A stretch of DNA of 33,208 nucleotides from Verrucomicrobiota bacterium (GCA_020831635.1 JAFIGC010000050.1:1-33208), one strand, 5' to 3'; shown: positions 1 through 6,816, counted from the first letter of the stretch. The notes: generated by a model from the sequence alone, not told the origin. Translations and numbers: made by a program.

Positions 1-1
1 T

Positions 2-433
2 CGCCGGGCGGCGGAAATCCTTCACAAGATTTTTGAGGGAACGCTTGCGCCCGACCACGCGGAGGCCTTTCCGCCCTGCGGAGTGGTCACCGATCTTTCC
101 ACCGACACCCTGGCCACCGAAGACGAGGGGCTGGCCAAGGCACTGCGCTTTATTCGCGAAAAGGCGTTTGAGAAGATTCAGGTGGAGGATGTGGCCCGTA
201 ACGCCGGGGTGGGCCGCAGATCACTGGAGCGTAAATTCAAGGATCTCGTCGGCAAAAGTATCGATCAGTCCATCCGTCACACCCGGCTGGAGCGGGCCCG
301 CATCCTTCTGCGCGAAAGCAAGCTGACCCTGGACGACATCGCGGAGCGCTGCGGGTTCAGCAGCACCGATTATTTCTCGAAAGTCTTCAAGGCCCACACC
401 GGCCAGACACCGTCGGTTTTTCGGAGGAAATAA
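2..433 (+). CDS. XylR/AraC-family transcriptional regulator, C-terminal part
   Basis: The reading frame is already open at base 2, so the gene starts outside the window. The visible C-terminal part is a two-helix-turn-helix AraC domain: first HTH around VEDVARNAGVGRRSLERKF, second around LDDIAERCGFSSTDYFSKVF, ending in the usual P-x-x-FR-x-K tail. The first helix pair 'GVGRRSLERKF' is the form typical of XylR-like regulators that carry a LacI-type ligand domain at the N-terminus, so the missing part is probably a sugar-binding domain (inference). A GTG at 83 exists but is not the real start, because the residues before it are in frame and protein-like. The gene ends 1 bp before the convergent PIN toxin gene. 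Its ligand and targets cannot be seen here. Confidence 0.85.
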   Translation, partial: RRAAEILHKIFEGTLAPDHAEAFPPCGVVTDLSTDTLATEDEGLAKALRFIREKAFEKIQVEDVARNAGVGRRSLERKFKDLVGKSIDQSIRHTRLERARILLRESKLTLDDIAERCGFSSTDYFSKVFKAHTGQTPSVFRRK

Positions 434-434
434 G

Positions 435-860
435 TTACCAACCGGGATCATGAAAAATGGTCTGCAAGGAACGCTCCGGCGAAAGGGCGGGAATCGGTGA
501 TTTTTTGAAATCATCCTCATTCCGGGTAATGATCCAATCGGCTTTCGCCGCCACTCCCGCCGCCACCTGCAACGCGTCTTCAAAATCGGCCATCGGCAGT
601 TCCAGGGCAGACACGGCAATCCTCCCATGGGCTGGACATACCTCAAAGCTTCTGACAATTCGCCACATGACCGCGCGGGTTTGTTCTTCCCCGACGATTT
701 TTCGGCCGATATAATACAGGTTGGACAGCGTGTGCCATGCGATCCAACCCACGCCTGGATTCTGTTCGAGACGATTCAACACATCCCGGCTGGTATCGAC
801 CCATTCCTCCCGATTCAGCAAAACGTCCAAGAAGATGTTCGTATCCACCAGAACACGCAT
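435..860 (-). CDS. PIN-domain ribonuclease toxin (VapC-like)
   Basis: A 141-residue protein with a PIN domain, the Mg-dependent RNase fold of VapC-type toxins. The N-terminal acidic site is in MRVLVDTN (D6), the central acidic cluster is ADFEDALQ (D92, E94, D95), and the C-terminal part has the TRNEDDF motif (around residues 112-118) seen in many PIN toxins. The gene lies directly behind a small antitoxin gene: the antitoxin ends at 861 and the toxin starts at 860 with no gap, so translation is probably coupled. The likely substrate is RNA (tRNA or mRNA in the family); the real target is unknown. It is convergent with the truncated regulator that ends at 433. Confidence 0.87.
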   Translation of the reverse strand: MRVLVDTNIFLDVLLNREEWVDTSRDVLNRLEQNPGVGWIAWHTLSNLYYIGRKIVGEEQTRAVMWRIVRSFEVCPAHGRIAVSALELPMADFEDALQVAAGVAAKADWIITRNEDDFKKSPIPALSPERSLQTIFHDPGW

Positions 861-1106
861 CTATTTCCCGTGTTTCTCCAGCAGATACTCCATGCGGGCA
901 TCCTCCTCGTACTGATCTTTCGTGATCGTCCATTTTCCCAGCAACTCATCCCCGAGGCCGCGAAAATTTCCCGCGGACTCCTCCGCCAAAACCCGTGTTC
1001 CCCAATCTTCAAAAAGGGACGAAACGGTGGTGTTCCGTTCCCGGGCCACCCTCTTCACACGGAGTATGACCTCTGGTTGAATTGAAAGCGTAAGTTTTTG
1101 CTTCAT
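861..1106 (-). CDS. Ribbon-helix-helix-type antitoxin (DUF6364-like) of the PIN pair
   Basis: An 81-residue protein. The first ~45 residues (MKQKLTLSI..., then two helices ending ..LFEDWGTRVLAEE) look like the ribbon-helix-helix DNA-binding fold of DUF6364-type antitoxins: a beta strand KLTLSI, then helices around EVILRVKRVARERN and VSSLFEDWGT. The C-terminal half, with a Tyr/Glu-rich stretch (DQYEEDARMEYLLEKHGK), would be the part that blocks the PIN toxin. It precedes the toxin without a gap. A 9-bp inverted repeat lies 1 bp upstream of its start codon inside a good sigma-70 promoter, consistent with autorepression. There is no Shine-Dalgarno sequence in front of the ATG. Confidence 0.8.
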   Translation of the reverse strand: MKQKLTLSIQPEVILRVKRVARERNTTVSSLFEDWGTRVLAEESAGNFRGLGDELLGKWTITKDQYEEDARMEYLLEKHGK

Positions 1107-1107
1107 G

Positions 1108-1133
1108 TACGTATGATATACTTTTCATACGTA
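1108..1133. promoter_or_regulatory. Operator palindrome of the PIN toxin-antitoxin pair
   Basis: A perfect inverted repeat TACGTATGA (1108-1116) / TCATACGTA (1125-1133) with an 8-bp spacer. It lies 1 bp upstream of the antitoxin start codon and covers the -10 box and the spacer of the promoter, the usual place for autorepression by a ribbon-helix-helix antitoxin. Confidence 0.75.
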
Positions 1134-1140
1134 TTGTCAA
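1113..1140 (-). promoter_or_regulatory. Sigma-70 promoter of the PIN toxin-antitoxin pair
   Basis: On the minus strand there is TTGACA (1140-1135), a 16-bp spacer and TATCAT (1118-1113). Six bases separate the -10 box from the antitoxin ATG at 1106, so transcription would begin at or next to the A of the start codon. That predicts a leaderless mRNA. Confidence 0.65.
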
Positions 1141-1193
1141 GCGGGCATATTCTTCAGACGTTAGGGGTTTGAAAAGCATATACAGCCCCCTAT

Positions 1194-1352
1194 TCACCCA
1201 CTTTTTTCCCCGCACCACTCCCAGAGTCGTTGCAGGTAATGGCGGTAGGTGGCGAGGGTGATGCCGCCGGGAATGGTGGCTCGCCCCACGCAGGGACGGG
1301 TGTGAATGGCGAGATCCTCGTGGCGGGTCCATTTCCTGGGGGCGGCGCTCAT
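1194..1352 (-). CDS. Possible small protein downstream of the PhyH gene
   Basis: A 52-residue reading frame (MSAAPRKWTRHEDLAI..., ending WEWCGEKSG) that starts 4 bp after the stop codon of the dioxygenase on the same strand. The composition is protein-like (Trp, Tyr, Arg, His) and the spacing fits an operon, but I recognise no family and see no clear ribosome binding site. It may be a fragment of a longer gene or not a gene at all. Confidence 0.25.
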   Translation of the reverse strand: MSAAPRKWTRHEDLAIHTRPCVGRATIPGGITLATYRHYLQRLWEWCGEKSG

Positions 1353-1356
1353 GGGG

Positions 1357-2196
1357 TCAGATTCCCTGTTGGCGCGCGGCTTCGCAGGAGGCCGGGGTGC
1401 CGTCCGCTTCCGCGTAGAGCCGATCATAGTCCTTTGTGGGGATCCGCACGGCGGTGGCGGCATGGTAGTGGAACTGCAAGGCGCGGCGGCGGTCGGGTGA
1501 CCGATTGGGCGGGGTCTGGTGCGGCAACATGCCATAGAAAAGCAAGGCGCCGCCGGGAGGGAGTTCCACCGCCACGGCGTGGGACGGGTCCAAACGTCCC
1601 TCCATGATCTCGCAATCCTTGTCGTGGTGGTGACGCAAGGCCCCCATCCGGTGTCCGCCCGGAATCACATGCATGCACCCATTCGCCACCGTGGCCGCGT
1701 CCAAGGCGATCCAGACGCCCACCACCGCGTCCAGCGGGGTGACGTTGAAATAGGCGTTGTCCTGGTGCCAGGGTTTTTCGCTGCCGATGTGCGGCGGCTT
1801 GATCAGCGCCATGGACTGGAACAGCACCGGATCGGGACCCAGCAAGGCTTCCAGCGCGGGACCCAGACGGGGGTGTCCGTGGGCAATGGACGAAAACGCG
1901 GCGTGCTCCCGGTCAAAATTCATCAGCTTGCGCACCTTGAATTCCAAGGTCTCCGATGGCTCTTGGCCGGGATCCACCCCCGGCTCCAGTTGAAAGAAAA
2001 AATCACTGGACGCCGAGTGAAGGGTCACCGGTTCTTTCCCCCCGCCCTGGCGTTTGCCGGGATGGGCGGCCGTGCGGGCCACACAGCTTTGGATGGCTTC
2101 GCGGGCCTCCGTCACCTCGTCTGGGGTTAGCAGGCTTTCCAGCACCACATAGCCATTGGTTTCAAATTCATGCTTTAGGGATTGAACTTCATTCAT
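1357..2196 (-). CDS. Phytanoyl-CoA dioxygenase (PhyH) family protein
   Basis: A 279-residue protein of the Fe(II)/2-oxoglutarate-dependent PhyH family, which hydroxylates small organic substrates in the cytoplasm. The iron ligands are visible: H144 and D146 in KPWHQDNAYF and the distal H226 in MLPHQTPPNRS, followed by R232, which would bind 2-oxoglutarate. The N-terminal stretch FETNGYVVLESLLTPDEV is the standard start of the family, and the length is normal. GAGGA lies 6 bases before the ATG at 2196, supporting this start. The gene is divergent from a cupin-AraC regulator at 2313-3071, an arrangement common in Verrucomicrobiota and suggesting regulation by that neighbour. The substrate is not predictable; many bacterial PhyH proteins act on compounds other than phytanoyl-CoA. 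Confidence 0.9.
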   Translation of the reverse strand: MNEVQSLKHEFETNGYVVLESLLTPDEVTEAREAIQSCVARTAAHPGKRQGGGKEPVTLHSASSDFFFQLEPGVDPGQEPSETLEFKVRKLMNFDREHAAFSSIAHGHPRLGPALEALLGPDPVLFQSMALIKPPHIGSEKPWHQDNAYFNVTPLDAVVGVWIALDAATVANGCMHVIPGGHRMGALRHHHDKDCEIMEGRLDPSHAVAVELPPGGALLFYGMLPHQTPPNRSPDRRRALQFHYHAATAVRIPTKDYDRLYAEADGTPASCEAARQQGI

Positions 2197-2262
2197 GATC
2201 GGTCCTCATTCAGGTGGGTTGCGTGATGTTCGAATCCTATCCCATCCAAATTAAAAACACCA

Positions 2263-2291
2263 TGGACACATCGAACAATTTTTTGTATAAA
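2263..2291 (+). promoter_or_regulatory. Sigma-70 promoter of the cupin-AraC regulator
   Basis: TGGACA (2263-2268), a 17-bp spacer and TATAAA (2286-2291), each box matching the consensus at five of six positions. Transcription would begin near 2298, which rules out the longer in-frame starts at 2214 and 2262 for the following gene. Confidence 0.6.
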
Positions 2292-2312
2292 TCTGATACG
2301 ATGACAGGCCCT

Positions 2313-3071
2313 ATGATTTCACTCAACACGGATCCACGCCTTTATGAGTGCGAAACGGGTTGGTCTTGGTCCCCTCCCCTTTTGAAGGATTATGACTATT
2401 GGCTGGTGCTGTCGGGTCGGGGCGTTCTGGTGAGGAACCAGCTGGCGCACGACCTCAAGGGCGGGGTCTGCTTTGTGCTGCGCCCCGGGGACCGGATCGA
2501 GGCCCGGCACGATCCCGCGCGGTGTTTGCGGGTGTTCTCGTTTCATTTTTCCGCCACCCGCCCGCCACTTCCACCCGCGGAAAAACTCCCCGTTTTTCGC
2601 CGCCTTGAGGACATGGCGCTGCTGGAGGTTCTGACCCGGGAGGCGGAATGGCCTTTGTCGGTCCATGGCGGACAGGCGTGCCGGGCCATGTTGGCCGCTG
2701 GCATGTTGCTGTCGCTGCAGGCCGATCCGGCGGCGGAAAGCACGGATGGGACGGACCGGATCGAAGCCTGCGCCCGGAGACTCCGCAACAGCCCGGGGCG
2801 GTCGGTGGGCATCGCCGAACTCGCCCGGGAATGCGGCATGTCCGAGGGTCACTTCAGTCGAAGGTTCAAAGAACTCATCGGTCTCTCCCCCTCCCGGTTC
2901 CGAACCCTCGCCCGCATCGACCGTGCCCGCCATCTCCTCCGCGAAAGCCCCCTCCCGCTCGCCGCCATTGCCGAAGCGACCGGCTTTCACGATGAAATGC
3001 ACTTCTCCCGCGTCTTCAAAGCGGAAACCGGCATGCCACCCGGACGTTTTCGGCGAAAACGACTTTCATGA
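2313..3071 (+). CDS. AraC-family transcriptional regulator with cupin-type N-terminal domain
   Basis: The N-terminal half is an arabinose-binding-like cupin region (WLVLSGRGVLVRN, then CFVLRPGDRIEARHD). The C-terminal ~100 residues are an AraC domain with two HTH units (IAELARECGMSEGHFSRRFK and LAAIAEATGFHDEMHFSRVF) and the terminal PPGRFRRKR. The frame is open back to 2214, but a good promoter at 2263-2291 would start transcription near 2298. I therefore choose ATG 2313 (252 residues), with ATG 2301 as the alternative; AGG lies a few bases before 2313. The gene is divergent from the PhyH gene and probably controls it in response to a small ligand (inference from the arrangement). Its 3' end overlaps the convergent regulator by 6 bp. 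Confidence 0.88.
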   Translation: MISLNTDPRLYECETGWSWSPPLLKDYDYWLVLSGRGVLVRNQLAHDLKGGVCFVLRPGDRIEARHDPARCLRVFSFHFSATRPPLPPAEKLPVFRRLEDMALLEVLTREAEWPLSVHGGQACRAMLAAGMLLSLQADPAAESTDGTDRIEACARRLRNSPGRSVGIAELARECGMSEGHFSRRFKELIGLSPSRFRTLARIDRARHLLRESPLPLAAIAEATGFHDEMHFSRVFKAETGMPPGRFRRKRLS

Positions 3072-4265
3072 ACCGAAGGCCACGAAGGAAGTGAGGGCTT
3101 GGGATTTGGGGCGAAATCCACCGATTGACAATTGATGACGTTGTCGTTCCCGCCAGTTTCGGGGACTGAGGCCGTTGGCTTTTTTAAAGGCGGCGGAGAA
3201 ATAGTAGCTGTCTTGAAATCCGGAATCCTCCGCGATTTCCTGCACGGATTTATTGGTGGTCATCAGTAAGAACCTGGCTCGCTCCATACGGATGTTGCGC
3301 ATTTCCGCCTCCGGGGTACGGCCCAGTTCCCGATGGAAACGAAGCTCGAACATGCGGCGCCCCAGTCCAACCCGTCGACAGATTTCCTCCACTTTGAGTC
3401 CGGCACAGGCTTCCTCCCGCATCATCCGCGCCGCCGCCGCCACCTTATCGTCATCGGTGGCCAAATGATCCGTGGAAGCTCGCAAAACCACTCCGACGGG
3501 GGGTATCCAGAGGACTTGTTTCCGGTGTGGTTTCCCGTCCATCAGATCCCTTAGCATCTCGCCTGCCCGCAAGCCGACTTCCTCGGACGCCGGGTCGATG
3601 CTGGAAAAGGGGACCGGGGAAGTGAGGCACACCAGATTGTCGTTGTCCACCCCCAGCACGGCCCGCTCTCCGGGAATCCGCAATCCCAATTCCTCGCAGA
3701 GATTACAGAGTTCCAGGGCCGTGGGGTCGCTCGCGGCGAGCATGCCGGTGTGGCGAGGCAGGGACTGAAGCCATTCCCCCAAGTCCTGGCCCACCGCATT
3801 TCTGGGGTGGGCCAAATCAAACCCATGGAAAGTTTCGGAGGGGGTCAACACCTCACGTACCCCCCGCAATCGTTGTTGGGAATAGGGATGACTGAAATTC
3901 CCCACAAAGGCGAAATTCCGGAACAGCCGCTCCCGATAATGCCCGACGGCCATCTCCCCGATGGCGTGATGATCCGGCAGGACCGCAGGGAATTCCCCGA
4001 TCACGTCCGACGTGCCCACTTGCACCGCGGGTATTCCAATGGCTTTGATTTGTTCACTCAAGGACCGGAGTGGCTTGGAGAAGATGATGCCGGTGTAGAC
4101 ATCGCGATGCAAATCATTCAACGGAATTTCGATTCCCCAACTCACCCGCCATGAGGGCGTTTGCCCATGGGCGAAAGTGGACAGGGACTCGATGATGCGA
4201 CGACCATGCGCGGAGTCGGGAAAACTCTGGATGTAAATCGATTTTTCCGCCTTCTGATGTGCCAT
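3066..4265 (-). CDS. XylR-type regulator (LacI-like sensor plus AraC DNA-binding domain)
   Basis: A 399-residue regulator. The N-terminal ~270 residues form a periplasmic-binding-protein-like sensor as in LacI/XylR: KSIYIQSFPDSAHGRRIIE at the start, GHYRERLFRNFAFVGN in the middle and VLGVDNDNLVCLTSPVPFSSI near the end, the last being the XylR signature around the effector site. The C-terminal part is an AraC domain (LKVEEICRRVGLGRRMFELRF and VQEIAEDSGFQDSYYFSAAF). About 25 residues beyond the usual AraC end are unexplained. It is divergent from the PEP-CTERM gene at 4410. The shared 62-64 bp elements upstream of 4410 and 5734 suggest that it controls both genes, probably in response to a sugar. 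Its 3' end overlaps the neighbouring AraC gene by 6 bp. Confidence 0.9.
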   Translation of the reverse strand: MAHQKAEKSIYIQSFPDSAHGRRIIESLSTFAHGQTPSWRVSWGIEIPLNDLHRDVYTGIIFSKPLRSLSEQIKAIGIPAVQVGTSDVIGEFPAVLPDHHAIGEMAVGHYRERLFRNFAFVGNFSHPYSQQRLRGVREVLTPSETFHGFDLAHPRNAVGQDLGEWLQSLPRHTGMLAASDPTALELCNLCEELGLRIPGERAVLGVDNDNLVCLTSPVPFSSIDPASEEVGLRAGEMLRDLMDGKPHRKQVLWIPPVGVVLRASTDHLATDDDKVAAAARMMREEACAGLKVEEICRRVGLGRRMFELRFHRELGRTPEAEMRNIRMERARFLLMTTNKSVQEIAEDSGFQDSYYFSAAFKKANGLSPRNWRERQRHQLSIGGFRPKSQALTSFVAFGS

Positions 4266-4291
4266 ACAGGACCATTACCCCCAAAAGGCTT

Positions 4292-4355
4292 TGCGCGCAA
4301 TCACATTTTATTTATGCTTGATCACATTTTCTTTTTCACGGGTTTATGAAAAGGT
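4292..4355 (+). promoter_or_regulatory. Conserved regulatory element upstream of the first PEP-CTERM gene
   Basis: A 64-bp element nearly identical to 5621-5682. It begins TGCGCGCA and contains two direct repeats ATCACATTTT at 4300-4309 and 4321-4330, exactly 21 bp apart (two helical turns, the spacing expected for AraC-type activators on tandem half-sites). It ends CACG..TTT.TGA.AAGGTC. It lies between the divergent XylR-type regulator and the PEP-CTERM gene, so it is the probable operator for that regulator. Confidence 0.65.
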
Positions 4356-4409
4356 CATCCCCGAAATACAACGAAGACCAATCCATACCCCAAAAAGATG
4401 AGGAGTCCC

Positions 4410-5195
4410 ATGATCAACATGACGAACACAAGCAAATTCGCAGCCATTGCCACGACACTCGCCGCTCTCGCGACGTTCTCCCTCCACGCCGCCATCATCC
4501 CCGCGTCCTGGGATTTTGGGATAGGCGACGACAAGGATAATTTGTCCGATTTTACGACAACGGGAACCACTTCCTTGCAACCCGATGCCGCCCGGTTGTC
4601 TATTTCGTCTCACCCGGATTTTGTAAATTCCTTAGCACAGACGCAAATCACGGATTTGGGAAACGGCCAGAATAAAAATTTTGAAATCAATCTGACCTTC
4701 ACCCCGGTACAAAACGTTTTCTCCGCGGATTTCGAACGTATCGGAATCCTGGCCTTGTCGGAATCGGCAACATCCGTTACCAGCGGGATTGCCGCGCTTT
4801 TTCATCGTGGAGGCAGTAATACTTCCTATCAACTAAGGTTTCGACACGGGCTCGATACCTCTACTACTCTAGCCACCCAAACATGGACGGGTTTGACCAG
4901 TATGGGATCTGTCTTTGATGCAACATTGAAGGCCACCTATTCCGGTGCGAATGTGACTTTTGATTTCACACTTACGGATGCCAATAATCACTCCCAGACC
5001 TTAACCGAGACGTTTGTGGCCGCATCCTATGATGGGCAGTTCTTTGGTTATGGAATGCGAGGGAATGCTACGGGGGGTACAATGATAGCGGATTTTGACA
5101 CCTTCGCGGTCATTCCCGAGCCCGGCACCCTCGTGCTGGTGGGTTTGTCGGGCTTGGCGCTGGCGTTTTCCGGCCTTCGGAAACGCCGCAAGTAA
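4410..5195 (+). CDS. PEP-CTERM sorting-domain protein 1
   Basis: A 261-residue exported protein of unknown role. The start MINMTNTSKF at 4410 has GAGGAG just before it; the in-frame ATG at 4398 has no such site. An N-terminal signal peptide (hydrophobic FAAIATTLAALATFSLHA, cleavage near HAA-II) is followed by a Thr/Asn/Ser-rich beta-type domain resembling a concanavalin-like fold. The tail has the sorting signal: VIPEPGTL, a hydrophobic helix (VLVGLSGLALAFSGL) and a basic end RKRRK. In the family such tails are recognised by an exosortase, usually with exopolysaccharide export; no exosortase is in this window. It is divergent from the XylR-type regulator and followed by a terminator at 5226-5257. 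Confidence 0.88.
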   Translation: MINMTNTSKFAAIATTLAALATFSLHAAIIPASWDFGIGDDKDNLSDFTTTGTTSLQPDAARLSISSHPDFVNSLAQTQITDLGNGQNKNFEINLTFTPVQNVFSADFERIGILALSESATSVTSGIAALFHRGGSNTSYQLRFRHGLDTSTTLATQTWTGLTSMGSVFDATLKATYSGANVTFDFTLTDANNHSQTLTETFVAASYDGQFFGYGMRGNATGGTMIADFDTFAVIPEPGTLVLVGLSGLALAFSGLRKRRK

Positions 5196-5216
5196 GTTTT
5201 CCGAACATCGGAAAAC
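5196..5216 (+). repeat. Short hairpin directly after the stop codon
   Basis: GTTTTCCGA (5196-5204) and TCGGAAAAC (5208-5216) form a perfect 9-bp stem with a 3-base loop. It begins at the base following the TAA stop. No T-run follows, so it is more likely an mRNA 3'-end protecting structure than a terminator. Confidence 0.5.
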
Positions 5217-5225
5217 CCGCAACAG

Positions 5226-5257
5226 ACGGCTTGCCATCCAGCGAGCCGTTTGTTTTT
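5226..5257 (+). terminator. Rho-independent terminator of PEP-CTERM gene 1
   Basis: ACGGCTTGC (5226-5234) pairs with GCGAGCCGT (5241-5249, one T-G wobble) around a 6-base loop, followed by TTGTTTTT. It lies 30 bp after the stop codon. Confidence 0.7.
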
Positions 5258-5280
5258 CATATATTGCCTCTCCCCCCGAA

Positions 5281-5379
5281 ATGCCCCGCACGCACGCATC
5301 CCCGCTGAAACTGATTGTTCTCGACGACGATCCGACCTGATCGCAAACCGCCCGCGATTGCCTGCTCCTGACTCGGTGG
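5281..5379 (+). pseudogene. N-terminal remnant of a four-carbon acid sugar kinase (DUF1537)-like gene
   Basis: The frame reads MPRTHASPLKLIVLDDDPT, then a TGA at 5338-5340, then SQTARDCLLLTRW. If the TGA was once GGA, the sequence is LDDDPTGSQT...CLLLTRW, the conserved N-terminus of the nucleotide/sugar-acid kinase family DUF1537 (OtnK-like). Similarity stops at 5379; the next base begins the tandem repeat at 5380. The rest of the kinase (several hundred residues) is missing. This is a short match, so the family call rests on the DDDPTGSQT motif and on the continuous similarity on both sides of the stop. Confidence 0.5.
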
Positions 5380-5428
5380 TATCTAAAATACCTATCTAAA
5401 ATACCTGTTGTATCTAAAATACCTGTTG
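5380..5428. repeat. Tandem repeat TATCTAAAATACC(TGTTG) at a junction of two gene remnants
   Basis: Three consecutive units: a 13-bp TATCTAAAATACC (5380-5392) and two 18-bp TATCTAAAATACCTGTTG (5393-5410 and 5411-5428). The core TAAAATACCTGTTG occurs again at 7093-7106 and 9713-9726, at the ends of larger palindromic repeats. The tandem array lies exactly between a kinase remnant (plus strand) and a regulator remnant (minus strand), suggesting that it marks a deletion or insertion scar. Confidence 0.75.
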
Positions 5429-5594
5429 GATTCCGCAATTCCTCCAAGGGGATGATCGATCCCCACCTCAAGCTCCAAGGCGGGGTTTGACCGTGGCCGA
5501 AGGTCTCCAGGGCCTCGAGCATGCGGCGGTTGTGCGCGGAGTCGGCGCCGCACTGCATGTAAATCGTTTTTTTTTTGTTTGCGGGTGTCAGCAT
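5429..5594 (-). pseudogene. N-terminal remnant of a XylR-type regulator
   Basis: On the minus strand from the ATG at 5594 the frame reads MLTPANKKKTIYMQ, then CGADSAHNRRMLEALETFGH, then GQTPPWSLRWGSIIPLEELR. This aligns along its length with the first ~55 residues of the regulator at 3066-4265 (SIYIQSFPDSAHGRRIIE..., AHGQTPSWRVSWGIEIPLNDL). Similarity stops where the tandem repeat at 5380-5428 begins; the rest of the sensor and the whole AraC domain are missing. It sits divergently upstream of PEP-CTERM gene 2, as the intact regulators do upstream of genes 1 and 3, so it is the decayed partner of that gene. Confidence 0.8.
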
Positions 5595-5620
5595 GTGTGC
5601 TGTATATTGGATATCGAAAC

Positions 5621-5682
5621 TGCGCGCAATCACATTTTTATTAAGCTTTATCACATTTTTTCCACGAATTTGTGAGAAGGTC
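5621..5682 (+). promoter_or_regulatory. Conserved regulatory element upstream of the second PEP-CTERM gene
   Basis: A 62-bp copy of the element at 4292-4355. It has the same TGCGCGCA start, direct repeats ATCACATTTT at 5629-5638 and 5650-5659 (again 21 bp apart) and the same ending GAGAAGGTC. It remains well conserved although the adjacent regulator has decayed, which suggests continued use by the intact regulator at 3066-4265. Confidence 0.65.
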
Positions 5683-5733
5683 GCGAAAATTGACGTTGCC
5701 GTCCGCATCCCGTCCAAAGAAGGAGAATCGAAC

Positions 5734-6561
5734 ATGCGTCATTTGAAAACCTATAGAAGTCTTGTTGCCACCCTGTTGCTGCTGGGGGCCACCGCCGCCC
5801 ACGGCACGCTTATCTTTTCTGAAGATTTCGAAAACCGCAACCTCGGCGATCTGGATGGCCAGGCCGGTTTCGAGGCCATGGACGAGGCTCAGGTCGTCTC
5901 CGGAGGATTATCTTATTCCAGTGGGAATGTGAGCGTACCCCAGGGAACGCGGAACTTCTTTGTCGATGGCCCGCCCGCCGCCAACAACTGGGTCTATTCC
6001 AACACCTTCAGCGCCCAGACCGGTGCCGTTTATTTCTCGGTGTTGATGGAATGGACCAACCAAACCCAGGACGCCTTTCTTTTCTTCGCCCTGTCAGACG
6101 GAGTGAATCAAGACTCCCCGCTCGCCAACAGTGGTGGATTCTATGTCAATCAACAGGGGACCTTTTTCGGTCGAATTCGTGACGACTCCTTTGCCAATAC
6201 AACCAATGAATCAACCGATATCTCGGGCGGACAAAATACGAGCACCACCCAGATGGCAGTGGGCCGCTTGAGCAAGGACGGAACGACCAATTACAATACC
6301 TTGGATTTGTGGATCAATCCCGACTCCCTCAGCGAAGGAACTCCGGATGCGACCGTCTCCCGCGACATGGGGATCTCGGAATTAACCACCTTTTATTTTT
6401 TCTCCGGAGCAAGCAACCAGAATAACCAAACCGTGTCCATGGACAATATCATGATCGGGTCCAGTTATGATTCCGTGGTCATTCCCGAACCCGGTACCTT
6501 GGTGCTGTTGGGCATTGCGCTGTCGGCCGTAGCGCTTTTCGGGCGTCGCCGTTCCCGATGA
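5734..6561 (+). CDS. PEP-CTERM sorting-domain protein 2
   Basis: A 275-residue exported protein. The start MRHLKTYRSL at 5734 is chosen because AAGGAG lies 9-14 bases upstream; longer frames back to 5575 run through the regulatory element. A signal peptide (LVATLLLLGATAAHG) is followed by TLIFSEDFENRNLGDLDGQ, a start typical of concanavalin/LamG-like secreted domains, with WINPDSLSEGTPD and MDNIMIGSSYDSV further on. The C-terminus is VVIPEPGTLVLLGI, a hydrophobic helix and GRRRSR. Protein 3 (8580-9536) has the same layout, including LWLNPVPGAPQGTPD and VDELRFGTSYDAV, so the two are paralogues. A small membrane-protein gene follows 45 bp downstream and is probably co-transcribed. The function is unknown. 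Confidence 0.88.
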   Translation: MRHLKTYRSLVATLLLLGATAAHGTLIFSEDFENRNLGDLDGQAGFEAMDEAQVVSGGLSYSSGNVSVPQGTRNFFVDGPPAANNWVYSNTFSAQTGAVYFSVLMEWTNQTQDAFLFFALSDGVNQDSPLANSGGFYVNQQGTFFGRIRDDSFANTTNESTDISGGQNTSTTQMAVGRLSKDGTTNYNTLDLWINPDSLSEGTPDATVSRDMGISELTTFYFFSGASNQNNQTVSMDNIMIGSSYDSVVIPEPGTLVLLGIALSAVALFGRRRSR

Positions 6562-6606
6562 CACCACCCCGCTCGCACGCGCAGCCATATTTTACAAGGA
6601 ACGCAT

Positions 6607-6816
6607 ATGGGTATCGGATCCGGACTGATCATGCTGGGGGTGTTGGGCACCACCTTGATTTGGAAGGGGGTGACCGGAGATGTCATGATCACCCCAATGG
6701 GAAGCAAAATCATCCCGGGCTGGATGTATGTGCTCGCCGGGATCGTTTTGCTGTGTTTGCCCTTGCTGTATATTTTCATCCGAACCGAAGCCGGGAAATC
6801 ATTTTTTGGGATGTAG
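6607..6816 (+). CDS. Small two-segment membrane protein
   Basis: A 69-residue protein with two hydrophobic segments (about residues 4-19, GSGLIMLGVLGTTLIW, and 39-60, WMYVLAGIVLLCLPLLYIFI) and a short charged tail RTEAGKSFFGM. AAGGA lies 7 bases before the ATG. It is 45 bp downstream of PEP-CTERM gene 2 on the same strand and so probably shares its transcript. I recognise no family; a role near the envelope is only inferred from the membrane segments and the neighbour. Confidence 0.6.
   Translation: MGIGSGLIMLGVLGTTLIWKGVTGDVMITPMGSKIIPGWMYVLAGIVLLCLPLLYIFIRTEAGKSFFGM

Noticed and set aside
5001-5735. A 244-codon minus-strand frame read as one intact gene
   Set aside because: Only the part at 5429-5594 resembles a protein (XylR N-terminus); the rest runs through the tandem repeat and antisense to PEP-CTERM gene 1.
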